Below are positions 12,501 to 24,882 of a stretch of 64,000 bases of DNA, piece after piece. This stretch comes from Thinopyrum elongatum (Eukaryota; Streptophyta; Magnoliopsida; Poales; Poaceae). The stretch lies in the NCBI GenBank assembly GCA_011799875.1, contig CM022298.1:266540590-266604589 (forward strand), given 5' to 3'. The translations under genes and the position numbers were made by a program. Under the pieces are notes generated by a model. It worked only from the letters and a program-made list of their open reading frames with translations, ran no database searches and was not told the origin of the DNA. Position 1 is the first letter of the stretch. The number at the start of each line of letters is the position of its first letter.

Positions 12501-13660
12501 GTTCTGCATCGTATGCATCAGCCGAAAGCTCTGTCAGACGTCCAGTTCAGCAGTGCGGCATGGAGTGATTGGCGCCATTCACGACAGAGGTGGTGCTTGG
12601 ATTTGAGCCATGTGCGCAACGACCCGGAGGGCGAGGGGCGATGTTCCAAGACCCCCTTGCGCTTAGGATGTAGACCGGCGGGGACCTCTCTGCTGAGCTC
12701 TAGGTAGGGCTGCCGTGTGTCGTTTGGCCGAGGTCGGGCATGACCCGGAAAAGTGTGTCCGGCCAGAGTTAAGCGAGCGTGGTGGGTAAGTTGGTGCACC
12801 CGTGCAGGGAAGAAAACACCTATCGATAGCCTGTCCTACGGTAACGGACACTCGGAGTTGTATCCCGATTGATACAATTAGAATTGGATAATATGGCTCT
12901 GGGATTGCTTCTCGCAAGGAGTCGAGAAGGGATCTCCGGACGAGGTTGATGACTGTATGGCTCTGGGATTGCTTTCTCGTAGGGAGTCGAGAAAGGATCT
13001 CTGGGTGAGGTTGATATGATACTGCTACATTATATTGTACTGTTCTACTCTCTTCTATTGCTGCAAGACCGCTGAAGATGCTAGTCTATGATAGGACTAG
13101 GCCTTCTCTCTATTCTGGTATTTCTGCAGCCCAGTCCACATATACAGCCTCCCTTTGATAATGTTGCATATGTAGTGTAGATCCTTGCTTGCTGAGTACT
13201 TCGGATGAGTACTCACGGTTGCTTTGCTTTCTTTTCCCCCATATCCTTTTGATGCGACCAGATGACGGAGCCCCGGTTACAGCTGCCCCGCCGACGATCC
13301 CTACTACAACTACCCCAAGGGTGGATATTACTTCAAGCTTGCCATCGACCAGGAGTAGGATCGGAGGGTCCCAGGCAGGAGGCCTACGCCTTTCGATCGT
13401 AGTGTTTTATTTTGCCCCGCCTTTCTAAAGGCCTTTCTGTGTTTTCTTTTATATCTGTACTCAGATATCTGTTGCTTCCGCTGACGCTTGTATGCGAGCT
13501 GATGTATTCGAGCCCTCGAGGCCCCTGGCTTGTAATATAAAGCTTGTATGACTTTATTTATGTTTTAGAGTTGTGTTGTGATATCTTCCCGTGAGTCCTT
13601 AGGCTTGATCGTGTGCATTTGCGTGTATGATTAGTGCACGATTGAGCCGGGGGCGTCACA
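9516..13660 (+). repeat. 3' LTR of element A (4.1 kb)
   Basis: Second copy of 317-4438, starting TGTAACACCCC and ending GGGCGTCACA, directly followed by the target duplication AAGAG (13661-13665). It is highly similar to the 5' copy, with scattered transitions and an A-rich expansion near 9945-9990. Confidence 0.92.
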
Positions 13661-14352
13661 AAGAGCAAGACTCAATTCATCACAAGAAGGTAGAGGGGGA
13701 GAAACACCATATGATCTAACTATAGTAACAAAGATCACGGTACATCAAGATCATGCAAAATCAAGAACACGAGAGAGAGAGAGATCAAACACATAGCTAC
13801 TGGTACATACCCTCAGCCCCGAGGGTGAACTACTCCCTCCTCATCATGGTAGCCGCCGGGATGATGAAGATGGCCTTCGATGATGAATTCCCTCTCCGAC
13901 AAGGTGCCGGAATGGGTTCCCGATTGGTTTTTCATGGCTACAGAGGCTTGCAGCGGCGGAACTTCTCATCTAGGGTTCTTTCTGGAGGTTACATAATATA
14001 GAAAAAAATTTGGCATCGGTCTCACATCAAGGGGGTGCCAAAGGGTCCCACAAGCCAGGGTAGGCGCGCCCTAGGGGGGTGGGCGCGCCCCCTAGGCTTG
14101 TGGCCTCGTCGGTCACTTCCTGGCCCAGCTCCGGTGCTTTGGGGGTCTCCTTTGGTCCATAAAAAATCACCGTAAATTTTCAGCCCGTTCCGAGAACTTT
14201 TATTTCTGCACAAAAAATGACACCACGGTAGTTCTGCTGAGAACAGCGTTAGTCTGGGTTAGTTCTAACCCAATCATACCAAAACCATATACATTTTTTG
14301 TAAACATGGCATGAAATACTCCATAAATTATAGATACGTTGGAGACGTATCA
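13661..14352. mobile_element. Fragment X, right part of the interrupted LTR
   Basis: Continues 1-316 after the insertion of element A. It holds a GAGAGAGAGAGA run near 13770, the stretch CTACTCCCTCCTCATCATGG near 13829, and two GGCGCGCCC-containing blocks at 14061-14095. It ends in GACGTATCA at 14352. No protein-coding potential that I trust. Sequence beyond 14352 is of a different kind (GC-rich, coding remnant). Confidence 0.6.
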
Positions 14353-16291
14353 TAAGCATCGGCAAAGGGCCCCGTGCCTGATCTGGGCGCCGCAGTTCGC
14401 AAGCGCGAGGACCTGACGAGGGAGCGGCGCTGGCGCGCTAGTTGGGACCGTGGCCGATGAGGCCGTGGTGCGATCAGCTTGGGGCACCAGGGGCTCCGGG
14501 TCATTCTCCGCGCCTGGATCCTGCGACACGGCTAGGGTGACTGACGCCTCGGCACGCTGAATTACGGGGGTCGGCAATGCTTGAGGTTGCGCCGCTACGT
14601 GCCCTGCGTTGGATTTGGCCAGCGGGGGGTTGGCCGTCTCCCCCTCGCCCATGATCAGAACTGCCGCGACCATGGCAGGGAGTGCCGCGCGGTGAGCCCC
14701 CGTGTCCTTGTTGGCCGGCCCTCCGGGGGGTGCCGGCGAAGCACTAGGAGGAGACGGCTTGCCCGTATGCCCTAGTGTGATGCCGCCCATGCCCCCGATA
14801 GTTGCGCCAGATCGGCGCTGTGCGCCCGCCAAGGCTGCGACCGAGCGTTGAGGCCGCCCTCAGGACGATGGGCACCTTCGCAGCGGTGATCGGCTTCTTC
14901 TTCTTCTCCTCCTCGCCGTCGCCCCTGTTTGGTGTGATGAGGGGCTGCATGAGCATATGGACTACGAATGCGCGGTCGGGAGGTAAGGCGAGGATACTTA
15001 CTCATCTGGCGCAACCCACTTCCTCTTCTTCTCCTCCTCCTCGGAGGCCGACGTGCCCCCATTCTTCTTCGGCGTGGCCATGGTCTCGCCCCGGGGGTTT
15101 GCGGAGTGGCCCCTGATGGGCCCTGCTGCGGCACCACTGTTTGGGGGGGGGGCGGTGAGGGGGTCCCCTTGAGGGGGCCTTGGCAGGCGAAGCCATGGCC
15201 GCCTCGGCGAAGGCCGCCGCGACCGACTGCTGTGCGTCCTACGGGGACGAGCCCGTCTCCTTGGCTGCCCCGGTAGGGCACAGGGGGCCTTCCGGGGGGG
15301 ATACTCTGCCCCTTTGCCTGGGGCTGCCTGGCCAGATGCTCGCATGGTTGGGGGAGCGGACTCCGACCTCCTGCACGCCCTGACAAAGTGTGGGGAATCC
15401 ACGGCCGGGAGCTCATCATCGTCAACATCGTCATCCTCGAGGCTGAGGAGGAGCCGGCTCCACGACAATGGAGATGCCTCCCCGAGGTCATCATCCTCCA
15501 TTTCCTCTAAGCCCCTGTCACCGCCACTATCACCAGAGGATAGCACCACGAGCAATTCAGGGTGGTCGCGCAGCTCAAGCCCCCACTCGTCAAAGACGGG
15601 CATGGCCTCGAGCAGCTCCTCCCTGTTGTTGCGGCTATACAGCAGGTCTCCGGCCTCAGGGATGTCCCCTGGGATCATTCCGAGCAAGACGAACAAGGCC
15701 ATGTCCAGCTCCTCGCCTGTCAGGCCGGGGGCACGCAGCCTCACCGCGTCCTCCGCGCCCGCATACTCCCACAAGGGTTTTGTATGCGACTTGAGCGGCG
15801 CGATGTGGTGCGCTAGTAACTCCTTCACGATCATCGCCCCCGTCAACAGCTTCACCTTCATATCCGAGGCTATCTTCTTCAGGACAGGTCTCGCCCAGGA
15901 GTCGGTGAGCTTCGCAGAGCCCCACTCGGGGATTTGCTCAGGCAGCTCCGTTGGAAGCTCTAGATGCGGGTCGGTGCCACGGGCGTCCAGGAAGACCCAG
16001 CACTGCCGGAAGCCTTCCGCCTTCTTCCCCGCCTTCAGGAGCGAGTTCCCGCTGGACACGGCGATGAAGGAGGTGCACACAGACGAATGGGTCCGGGAGG
16101 TGAACCACATGATGAAGAAGTGGTAGAAGAGCACCCACGAAAGCCTCGTAGTAGAAGGCGAAGACGGACAAGAGAAGAATGGAGTTGGGCTAGAGGTGAG
16201 GGGCATGGATCTTGTAGTGCTCGATGATGGCGAGGAAGAACTCGAAGAAGGGCGGGACCAGCCTGACGAAGATGTTGTGGAGGAAGAAGGG
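14353..16291 (-). pseudogene. Fragment Y: accessory gene of a Tat-type gypsy element
   Basis: Read on the minus strand from 16291, this is a decayed copy of the gene seen intact in layout at 24883-28851. Conserved pieces are LVPPFFEFFLAIIEHYKIHAPHL-like sequence (a TAG follows HAPHL), SVFAFYYEAFVG, then after a frameshift KKAEGFRQCW, then AMIVKELLAHHIAPL...PLWEY and PVFDEWGL. This is the region usually labelled 'putative gypsy-type transposon domain'. An acidic, low-complexity C-terminal part follows. A GTAAGT...CAG intron (14925-15001) joins the phase-2 codon after KKRKWVAPD to a GDGEEEKKKK exon. The N-terminus is missing and the fragment meets element B at 16291. No gag-pol partner is attached. 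Confidence 0.72.
14925..15001 (-). other. Intron in accessory-gene fragment Y
   Basis: GTAAGTATCC at the 5' side and CCAAACAG at the 3' side, 77 nt on the minus strand. Splicing keeps the frame (phase 2). The donor sits where fragment Z (37390) and the element C gene (26533) also have a donor in the same phase. Confidence 0.65.
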
Positions 16292-17202
16292 TGTCGGTGT
16301 AGCAAACATTAATGTTTGTTGCCCGAACTTGTACACAAGCGTGTTGGCATCACATGTCCGGCATCAACGTACAAAGCAAGGCCAAGTGAGAGAAGCCGCT
16401 CTTCGGGAGATCAAGGAGCACATTAAGAAGAACAAGACAACAAGACATCACCTTGGGAAGGCCTCCCTTGCCGAGCAGGAGAGCTCGGCCAGGTCGAGAC
16501 TGCCCCAGAAGCAAATCCTGGATAACCCCGGCAGGCCTGCCGGGGTTGCCAGGACCAAGAACCCCACCAAGGCACCACCGCTCCATCGCATAGCGACGCA
16601 AGTCACTTATCGGTGCGGTGTCGAGCCCGCAAGTGATTAAGTGGCTTCCACTAAGCACATGGTAGCTCGTTATAAGACAGATCACACCCATTTTACACCC
16701 GTCCAGAGGCGTGTCAAGATAATAAGCAGAAGATGATTAAGTGGCACGGCAGGCTTGCCGGGTTCCATTCTCAGCACGACACCTAGCAGTGCATTTAATG
16801 CACTTTATCCTAACTGCCAGAGTTAGGTATGATAGCACTGTTAGCTATCTAATCACAAGATAATGACTATTATTCCACTGTGGTTACCCCTTGAGCTATA
16901 AAAGGAGGCCCAAGGCAAACTAGAGGGGGATTCGGACCCTTGCACACTTGTACGCGCGTAGCAGCTCTTCCCAAGGCCACCTTCCCGGGCTTGAGTGCTG
17001 CGTGCTGTTGTGTTTCCACCATCCAATCCACCAAAGCAGGAGTAGGGTTTTACGCTTCTTAGCAGGCCGAACCTGGGTAAAAACGACCAGAGTCCTCGTC
17101 GTCGTGCTACCTCATGGCTTCTGCTCTTTGTGCAACATGATCTCCTCCATGCTGAACCACAAGGGGCTCGTGGCCCCATAGGTGATCGTGTCCACACAGA
17201 CA
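16292..17202 (+). repeat. 5' LTR of element B (start approximate)
   Basis: The right end is set by ...CACAGACA at 17202 followed by a primer-binding site. It shares with the LTR of element C (read on its own sense strand) the TATA region (TATAAAAGGAGGCCCAAGGC), GCAGGAGTAGGGTTTTACGC and GAACCTGGGTAAAA. The left end is uncertain: it could be TGTCGGTG at 16291 or a later TG. It is longer and diverged from the 0.46-kb C LTR. Confidence 0.65.
16897..16903 (+). promoter_or_regulatory. TATA box in LTR of element B
   Basis: TATAAAA in GAGCTATAAAAGGAGGCCC, about 300 bp before the LTR end. The same box and flank are in the LTR of element C, which supports it as the core promoter. Confidence 0.8.
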
Positions 17203-17206
17203 TCTT

Positions 17207-17225
17207 TGGCGCACTAGGCAGGGGG
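17207..17225 (+). other. Primer-binding site of element B
   Basis: TTTGGCGCACTAGGCAGGG lies just after the LTR end and aligns with TTTGGCGCGCCAGGTAGGG beside the LTR of element C. I cannot assign the tRNA with certainty. Confidence 0.7.
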
Positions 17226-17304
17226 GATTGCTTGCATGAACTAGAAGTTGTGAACAGCGCATCGATCTTCATCATCGTCTTCTTCATCATCAACTTTTCT
17301 GTCC

Positions 17305-20185
17305 ATGGCGCCCAAGAAGAAACCTCGTGCGACCACACATCCCTCCACTTCGAAGGCCCCCTCACACGCAGCCACAGACACCATCGGCACCTTGGCAGCG
17401 TTGGATGAGGCGGGCGCCGCTGGTGACACAACTGGCGCAGGCGGTGCCGCCGTTGTGTCCCCCACGGCCGAAGTTGGAGCAAGGAACATCGGAGATGGGC
17501 CTCCTCAGCAGCATCCTGACGAGCTTGGCTCAGAAGCTGCGGGTGGATGGAACACCCCGTCTCCACCTCCCCGCCGCACTGGCGGACGCAGTCACAACAA
17601 CGACACTCGCTTGAGTGCAAGCCATGATTCTATAGTTTCGCCCGTCACGGTCGCGGCTTCGAAGCGCATGCCTTGCCCAGAGCGAGATGGGCAAGGCGGA
17701 GCGCCGAACGGGGCCGTCGATCTCCAGACATGCCCCACTCAACACCAGACTGCCTTGGCGATCGGTCCACGATGGCAAGAACGCGGCGACGCTCCTGTTG
17801 GTTCCACCAGGAGTCGAGCGACATCGCGGTCCGCTTCGTTGGCCATGCCGAGCACGGCCGCAGAAGCAATGACGCGAGCCCAGCTCCTGTTGAACCGGTA
17901 AATCATAGCATGCGGAGCCGTCGGGATGTCGGCGAACAGCGACGGCGCCCCGAGGTGTTGGCCGTGTTGAGGATGCTGCACCAACGGCGCAATCCCCTCC
18001 ATGACAGCAGACCCAATAGCAACCTTGGCAGGATCAACAGGCCGACGAGCTCGAAGAGACATTGATGGCTTCGTCTAACCCGCAAACTCGTTGCGATTAG
18101 CAGCATGTTCTGGAAGAACGACGGAAGGAAGATGCACGCGTCACCATAGAGCACCGCCGAGAGGCGCGCCGTTAGTCCGACAGGCGCAATGGCCCAGGCG
18201 ATGATGAGCCCGCGCCCAGTGCTGGCGGGTACTTGCCTTTTGAGGTTGGGTGCCCTACCTTCAGTCATGAGCTACGGCAGGTCCACTGGCTAGCTACTCA
18301 CGTCTTCAAGCCTGAGTTGCCAAAAAAATACGACGGAAAGTTAAACACGACAGAGTTTCTGAGCATACATACAATTGCTATTCAAGCCGCCAGGGGCAGA
18401 GGTGAGAAGGTGTTCACCAACTATTTCCCTTTGGCACTTAAACCAAATGTGAGATCATGGCTGATGCACCTGCCGAAGAACTCCATTTCATCATGGGCAG
18501 ACTTATGCAACGAGTTCGTTGGCGCCTTCACAGGCGGCCACCAAGAGCCTGGACATCCCAGTGATCTGTAGGTCCTTCCGCAAAATGAAGGGGAGGATTT
18601 GCGTAAGTATATACATAGGTTCAGTCGAGTGTATCGTAACATCCCAGAGATACACCCTGTAGCCGTGATTGCCGCGTTCCATTCGAACATGCGCAACAGA
18701 AGGATGAGGGCCAAGATGAATGTCTGGCTGCCCAAAACCGTCAACGAGTTGTACACCTTAGCGGATAAGTGTGCTCAGACTGAGGAAGGGAGGTGACTCC
18801 CCGAAGAGGAGGCTGGCATCGAAATTGACTCAGATGTAGATGATGGTGCCAGCAACTCAAAAGGGAGGAACCGGAAGTGCAATAGAAAGCACAAAGAGAA
18901 GACAGTGTTGGCCGTCGAGAGCTTAGGTGATCCTAGTGCCAGCAAGAAGACTAAGACCGAGGCCCCTGGCAAGGGAGCTGCTACATGCGCTGATTTCCGG
19001 GAGGCTGCTGCAGCGGAAAGGCCAGGCAATCCGATGGGTCGTACTACAAAATCCACCGCACCAAGGGCCATTACCTCCAAGAATGTCATCAAGTTGAGCA
19101 GCTTGTCAAGAAGCAAAAAGCTGAATATGAGAAACGTGACAGGGAGAAAGGCCAAGAGGGTGCTGGCGGGAAGGGCCGTGGCAGCAGAGGAGCCCACCGC
19201 GGCAAGACTCTGCAGTAGAAGGAAAAGCCCGCTAGAGGCCGCGAAAAGAGAGAAGGAGATGACAGAAGTGATGAGGAGGATGAAGAAGAAACTAGTGAGC
19301 AAGAATTACAGAAGGCGACTGAGGCCATGTGCATTGATGGGGGTGCATCTTTGCACTCCTCTCACTAGCAGCTCAAGCAAATGGGCCCATGAGGTCAATG
19401 CCGTGGAGCCAACTACGGATTCTTGAAGGCCACTTAAGTGGTCCCGCATGCCTATCGTCTTTGACGAAGAGGATCATCCCGACCGCACTACCACGGTAGG
19501 TTGTTTGCCGTTGTTGGTCTCCCAAACAATCCGCAACCTCAAAGTAACAAAGATGCTAGTTGACGGTGGGGCTGGATTGAATCTGATCTCCCCTAAAGTG
19601 GTAGGCAAACTACAGATCCCTGATGAAGAACTCAAGGCCACGGCTACATTCCTAGGAATCGACCCCGGCAGGAGGCGGCCCAAAGGGAAGATCACATTAC
19701 CTGTAACATTTGGTGGGGGATTGAACTACTGGACCGAGAGGGTCATGATTGATGTTGTTGAGCTTCCTCTGCCTTACAATGGGATTCTTGGTCGTCCAGC
19801 TCTGGCAAGGTTCATGGGAGCATCCTACTATGCCTACAACACCTTGAAGATGCCAGGGCCGATGGGTGTCATTTCTATCCCGTCAGATAAGAAAGATGCG
19901 ATCATATGTGTGGAGCAGATGTATCAGGACGCGGTAGCAGCTGAGGCAGCTGACGCCCCAGCTCCCACCAAGGATACAAAGAAGGGAAAGAAGGCCAGCA
20001 GAGATGCCGGCAAGGACTCCGGGAAGCGCGCCTCTTCGGAGTGTGCTGTGCCTGTTGAAGACCTGCCGGAGAGTTCCACTAGCAAGAGACCCAAGGTTGT
20101 TTCACCTGCCATGAAGAAAGTTCCGGCAGGGCAGGATGGCACTGATGGTACGTTCACCATTAGCTCCACCATTGATGACAAATAG
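17305..20185 (+). pseudogene. Element B gag-protease
   Basis: Starts at the ATG at 17305 (MAPKKKPRATTHPSTS), matching the start MPPKKK of element C gag. The gag core is at 18233-18790 (KYDGKLNTTEF, LKPNVRSWLMHLPKNS, LRKYIHRFSRV). The zinc-knuckle region near 19040 reads YYKIHRTKGHYLQEC, so the first Cys has become Tyr. The retropepsin-like segment at 19448-20185 carries VDGGAGLNLIS as the active-site motif. At least six stops (for example near 17899, 18569, 18794, 19426) and frameshifts break it. The segment ends at a TAG (20183-20185) that element C has at the identical place. Confidence 0.85.
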
Positions 20186-23100
20186 GAAAGCGTGCTCGTT
20201 GCCTTCCTGCGGGCGATTGTCGATGTGTTTGCTTGGCAACCGTCTGACATCCCTGGTGTTCCCAGGGAGGTAATCGAGCACCACCTCGATGTCTGTCCTC
20301 ATGCTCGGCCCGTCAAGTAGAAGGTCAGAAAGCAAGCTTTAGAGCGGTGGCAGTTTATTGCCAAGGAGATCATGAAACTTGAAGCAGCTGGTTTGGTTAG
20401 AGGGGTACTGCATCCAACTTGGTTGGCGAATCCAGTGGTGGTGCGCAAGGCAAATGGGAAATAGAGGCTATGCATTGATTTCACGGACCTGAACAAAGCA
20501 TGTCCAAAAGACCCTTTGCCCTTGCCGTGCATTGATCAAATCATTGATTCCACCTCCGGATGTGATTTGCTATCTTTCTTGGATGCATACTCCGGGTACC
20601 ATCAGATATTTATGGCCAAAGAAGATGAAGAGAAGACCGCGTTCATAACTCCATGTGGCACGTACTGCTTTGTACGAACGCCTTTCGGGTTAAAAAGCGC
20701 CGGTTCCACTTTCGCAAGGGCAGTGCAAGTTGGTTTTGAACCCCAGTTACACAGGAATGTAGAAGCTTACATGGATGATATAGTGGTCGAAAGGAAGGAC
20801 AGATCAACACTCATTCAGGATTCAGAAGAAACCTTTGCAAACCTATGCAAGATCAATTTGAAACTAAACCCTGAAAAATGTGTGTTTGGTGTTCCATCCA
20901 GCAAGCTCCTTGGTTTCTTTGTTTCCCAGCGCGGAATAGAGGCCAACCCCGACAAGATCAGAGCGGTCAAGCAAATACAAGCACCCAAGACTGTTAAAGA
21001 TGTGAGGTGTTTGACTGGATGCGTTACCGCACTAAGTAGGTTCATCTCCATGTCTGCCGAGTGTGCCCTGCCTTTCTTAAAAATATTAAAGAAGATTGTC
21101 CTGATGAAGTGGACCCCGGAAGCAGAAGCAGCGCTACAAGACCTGAAAGCCTACCTTTCCTCTGCTCCCACCTTAGTCGCGCCTAAACCACAAGAGTCAT
21201 TGTTGCTATATTTAGCTGCGATGAATCAAGTGGTTAGTGCACCACTGGTGGCGCATCGAGAAGTGGATGAGGAAGCATCTGCACCAACTGCGCCATCTGG
21301 AGATGGAACTGAACCCATCGCGGCAGAAGAAAATTGGGAAGAAGCAGGGCAAACCATTGAATGCAATTTTTAAACCACGGCAAGGAAGAAGATGGTGGAA
21401 TGGCTAGTCTACTTTGTCAACTCCCTATTACAGGGGGCTAGGTCAAGGTACTCTGAAGTGCAAAAGCTGATCTTCGGCCTCATCATGGCCTCGAGGAAAC
21501 TGCGCCACTACTTTCAAGACCATGAGATCACAGTTGTCACTTGTTTTTCGCTGCAACGCATATTGAGGAACCCCGAAGCCATAGGCAGAATAGTTGAGTG
21601 GGCACTAGAGCTGTCGAGCTTTGGCCTGAGGTATGAAAGCACATCAACTATTCAGAGTGGGGCATTGGCAGAGTTCATTATAGAACAGATGCCCAGTCCA
21701 GATGAAGAAGTACCAAAAACAGTTATCCCCGGCAGGGTGGCGCCTCAAGAGTGGATCATGTATTTTGATGGTGCTTTCTCATTCCAGGGCGCTGGGGCTG
21801 GCGTGCTACTTGTTGCGCCCACCGAAGAGCATCTCAAGTATGTGATTCAAATGCACTTTCCCCAGGAGAAAGCCACCAACAACACTGCTGAGTATGAGGG
21901 GCTCCTTGTTGGACTTAGAATCGCGGTGGAGTTGGGAATCAAGAAATTGATCATCTGTGGAGACTCGCAGCTCGTGGTGAGACAATTCAATAAGGATTAC
22001 CAGAGTCCATTGATGGAGGCGTATGTAGAAGAGGTGAGAAAGCTGGAAGAACACTTTGATAGTTTACAAGCAGAGCACGTGCCACGTGCGGAGAACAACA
22101 TTGCTGATCACTTGTCAAAGTGCGCTGCACAAAAGCTCCCCGTGGAACCAGGAACTTTTGTCCTCCACCTGACTCAACCATCAGTGTCCCCTTCAACGAT
22201 GGCCAGAAAAAGGAGAAAGTTGGACTCCGGCAAGTATCTCCCAGCAGGGCTTCTCGAAGCCGCCGGTAGAGAGGCTGCCGAGAACAACCCTGCTTTGGTT
22301 GGTGAGTAGCACCCTCCCGCGAAACCACAAGTTCTTGCGGTCGAGGTGAGTGCTCCCACGAACAAGGAGGTGCCTTTAGTCCTTGTTGTCGAGCCACATG
22401 CTCCAACTTGGGCGCAACACATAGTCCATTTCCTTCAAACAGGAGAACTTCCCGAAGAGCAAGAAGAAGCTGAAAAAGTAGCCCAACGGTCCAGTATGTA
22501 CTAGTTTGTCGATGACACTCTATACAGAAAAAGGCATTGAAGTGCATTTGCTGGGAAGACGGGCTGAAGCTGTTGGCGGAGATACATGGGGGTATATGTG
22601 GCTCTCACATTGGATCAAGAGCCCTGGATGGAAAATCTTTCGGACAGGGTTTCTGCTGGCCCACAGCCGTCCAGGATGCAACTGAGCTCATCACCAAGTG
22701 TGAAGCCTGCTAGTTCCATTCCAAAAACATTCATCAACCAGCGCAAGCTCTCCAGACGATCCCTTTATCCTGGCCATTCTCGGTCTGGGGGCTCGATATC
22801 TTGGGCCCTTTCCCCCGTGCCACCGGGGGCTTTGTATTCTGGTACGTTGCAATCGACAAGTTTACAAAGTGGCCCGAGGTGGAGCCAATGAGGAAGGTGA
22901 CCGCACAATTAGCTGTCAAGTTCTTGAAAGGATTGGTGTACCGTTTTGGAGTACCCAACAGAGTGATCACCGATAATGGCACCTAGTTCACGAGCTGTGC
23001 CTTCATGCAGTACGTCCAAAGCCTTGGGAGCAAGGTCTCTTTTGCCTCCGTTGCTCATCCCCGAAGCAACGGGCAAGCTGAGAGGATGAATGTTGAAGTG

Positions 23101-23630
23101 TTGTGTGGACTCAAGACGAGAACTTTCGACAAGCTGCAGAAATGCGGAAGGCGATGGATTGATGAGCTGCCAGTGGTTCTTTGTCCCTCCGGACGACACC
23201 AAGTCGAGCCACCGGCCAGACTCCCTTCTCCCTAGTGTATCGGGCAGAAGCAGTGCTCCCCACGGAACAAATATATGGGTCACCTCGAGTACTTGCCTAC
23301 GATGAAGTAGTGCAAAAGTAGCTCCGGCATGACGATGCCGTGCTCCTTGAGGAAGATCGTCTCCGGGCCGCTGTGCGTGCTGCACGCTACCAGCAAGTCC
23401 TGCGCCGCTATCTTAGCCGTAGGATCCATGCCCGGAGCCTTGAGGAAGGCGACCTTCTCCTTAGGCATGTTCAGTCCGCCAAGGGTTCCAACAAGTTGAC
23501 GCCGAAGTGGGAAGGCCCTTACCGGGTAGTTCAAGTCACCAGACCTGGCGCAGCCCGTTTGGAGACTGAAGATGTCATTAAATTGCAAAACTCATGGAAT
23601 ATTGAGCATCATCGCAAGTTCTACCTGTAA
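20186..23630 (+). pseudogene. Element B RT, two RNase H domains, integrase
   Basis: RT is recognisable from ESVLVAFLRA (20186) through GLVRGVLHPTW and the open segment 20516-21373, with catalytic YMDD at about 20768. The connection RNase H lies near 21190-21600. A second, archaeal-type RNase H lies at 21755-22130 (YFDGAF, NTAEYEGLL, GDSQLVVRQ, ENNIADHLS). Integrase pieces at 22801-23300 contain IDKFTKWPEVE and TDNGT, then a TAG interrupts. The last part ends KFYL with TAA at 23628-23630. Two RNase H domains mark the Tat lineage (family knowledge). Multiple stops and shifts make it non-functional. Confidence 0.85.
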
Positions 23631-23677
23631 GGTGTGGTTGCTGGGCTCAGATCCCGGCAACCACCTTTTGTACAAGC

Positions 23678-24141
23678 TGTCGGCGTGCGACACCTATGGG
23701 ACCCTCAAGGAATCCCTTTACGATTCGGCAGGGGGAGAGGTATGCACAAAGAGGAGAACCAACGATCGACGTGGGGCGATTTTACCCAGGTTCGGGCCAC
23801 TAATCAGCGTAAAACCCTACTCCTGCCTTGTTTTATTATGAATGTTCTTGAGCCCAGGCTTCAGGAGCGCTTGCAATGAACAATACGTTCAAAGAGCAGC
23901 TACGCATGAAGAATGGGCCAGAAGATCCTCTCCTCTGTAGCAGTTGCCTTGGGCCTCCTTTTATATGCTCAAAGGGGTCACCATAGTGGCAAAATTTATA
24001 TACATTGAGGTGTAAAGTGGCTACAGGGTTATCATACCTAACCACTGACGGATTAGGACGAACGCATTTAATGCACCGCGAGGTGTCCGTTTAGGTGTCC
24101 TCACTTTCTTGGGGATGGAAAAAGGGGCCATCCCATCAGCA
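23678..24141 (-). repeat. 3' LTR of element C
   Basis: Near-identical to 36066-36528. In element sense it starts TGCTGATGGGATGG and ends CGCCGACA. It contains the TATAAAAGGAGGCCC core and GCAGGAGTAGGGTTTTACGC. The few differences are scattered substitutions and one-base indels. Confidence 0.9.
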
Positions 24142-24882
24142 CCGCTTAAGCTCTCCTCCACTGGTGCATTGCCATGCATCCAAAGAAGGACCCAGAATGT
24201 CGGGCTTGTTACTGTGCCAGAGCGGTGGCACAGCAACCGAATCTTGCCGGGCGCCGAATCTTGCCGGGCTTCGCAGACCACCCTGACAAGATCTTGCCGG
24301 CGAAGCTGGCTTTCGGATTCTAGCTCTTCTTATCTGCTGATCCTCAGATCTTTGACTTGAGAATTTCTTTGGTAGCCTGAGTCAACCTCGAACTGTTCCC
24401 CGACAAGCCTTGCCGTGAGTATGGCTACAACTGCCCGTGCACAAGTACGGTGTACTAATGGCCCAATACTTAGTACACCGACAGGAGCCCCCGGGCCTAG
24501 GCCACACACGAGTGTGAGGCGTTGTTGGGCTAGGCCCAAACAGTGCACGGGCACACGAGGTAGGGAATTAACTGCTCATAAATATCCCGTTTACTGTGCC
24601 CCCCACTACGCGCGCTGAACGCGTGACGTGGGAAGCGTGCGTCAAAGGCTGCAACTGCAACGCGCCTGCAAAGGCGCATTCACATTGGGGAGTAAAAGAG
24701 GCGGCCTCGCACCTTCCCCATAAAAAGGGAAACTGCAAAGGCACAACCTATTTACCTCCCTCTTCTTCTCAATCTGGCCGCCGCCATTGTCTTCCTTCTC
24801 TCGAGCTCAGAGCAAAGCCTTCCCTCATCCGCCCGTCGCCTCCACGCTTGCTCCATCCCCGGCTTCCGCCCCTGCATCCGTC
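24142..24882. other. Spacer and putative promoter region of the antisense gene
   Basis: 740 bp between LTR and accessory-gene start. It carries an imperfect inverted repeat built on GCCCGTGCAC (near 24431) and GTGCACGGGC (near 24543), with GGCCTAGGCC between. A GTGACGTGGG motif near 24623 resembles the ACGT-core elements bound by plant bZIP factors. No coding sequence before 24787. Confidence 0.5.
24719..24727 (+). promoter_or_regulatory. TATA-like box for the antisense accessory gene
   Basis: CATAAAAAG stands about 160 bp before the ATG at 24883 and is followed by a C/T-rich leader (CCTCCCTCTTCTTCTC), as in many plant 5' UTRs. Position and strand fit an independent promoter for the gene at 24883-28851. 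Confidence 0.5.

Larger units (their letters stand above)
317..13660 (+). mobile_element. Element A: full-length Ty3/gypsy chromovirus (Del/Tekay-like)
   Basis: Complete LTR retrotransposon. Both LTRs start TGTAACACCCC and end in TCACA, and the insertion is bounded by the 5-bp direct repeat AAGAG (312-316 and 13661-13665). Order inside is PBS, 0.6-kb leader, gag, protease, RT, RNase H, integrase, chromodomain, PPT. RT before integrase makes it Ty3/gypsy. The chromodomain and very long LTRs fit the Del/Tekay chromovirus branch (family knowledge). It inserted into fragment X. The polyprotein has two nonsense codons and at least one frameshift, so this copy cannot move by itself. The two LTRs are very similar by eye; the 3' copy is about 23 bp longer, mostly from an A-rich expansion near 9950. 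Confidence 0.93.
16292..23677 (+). mobile_element. Element B: degenerate Tat-type Ty3/gypsy, 3' end lost
   Basis: Plus-strand element with one LTR, PBS, gag, protease, RT, RNase H and integrase in gypsy order. Protein pieces are closely related to those of element C (FLDAYSGYHQIFMAKEDEE shared). Many stops and frameshifts show it is older or more decayed than C. After the pol stop (23630) a GC-rich inverted repeat and CCACCTTTTGTAC resemble the sequence after pol in element C, then it is cut at 23677 by the LTR of C. No 3' LTR of B is visible. Confidence 0.85.

Noticed and set aside
23678..24141. This LTR as the missing 3' LTR of element B
   Set aside because: It is in the opposite orientation to B: its TATA box and transcript direction point to the minus strand, and it pairs with 36066-36528.
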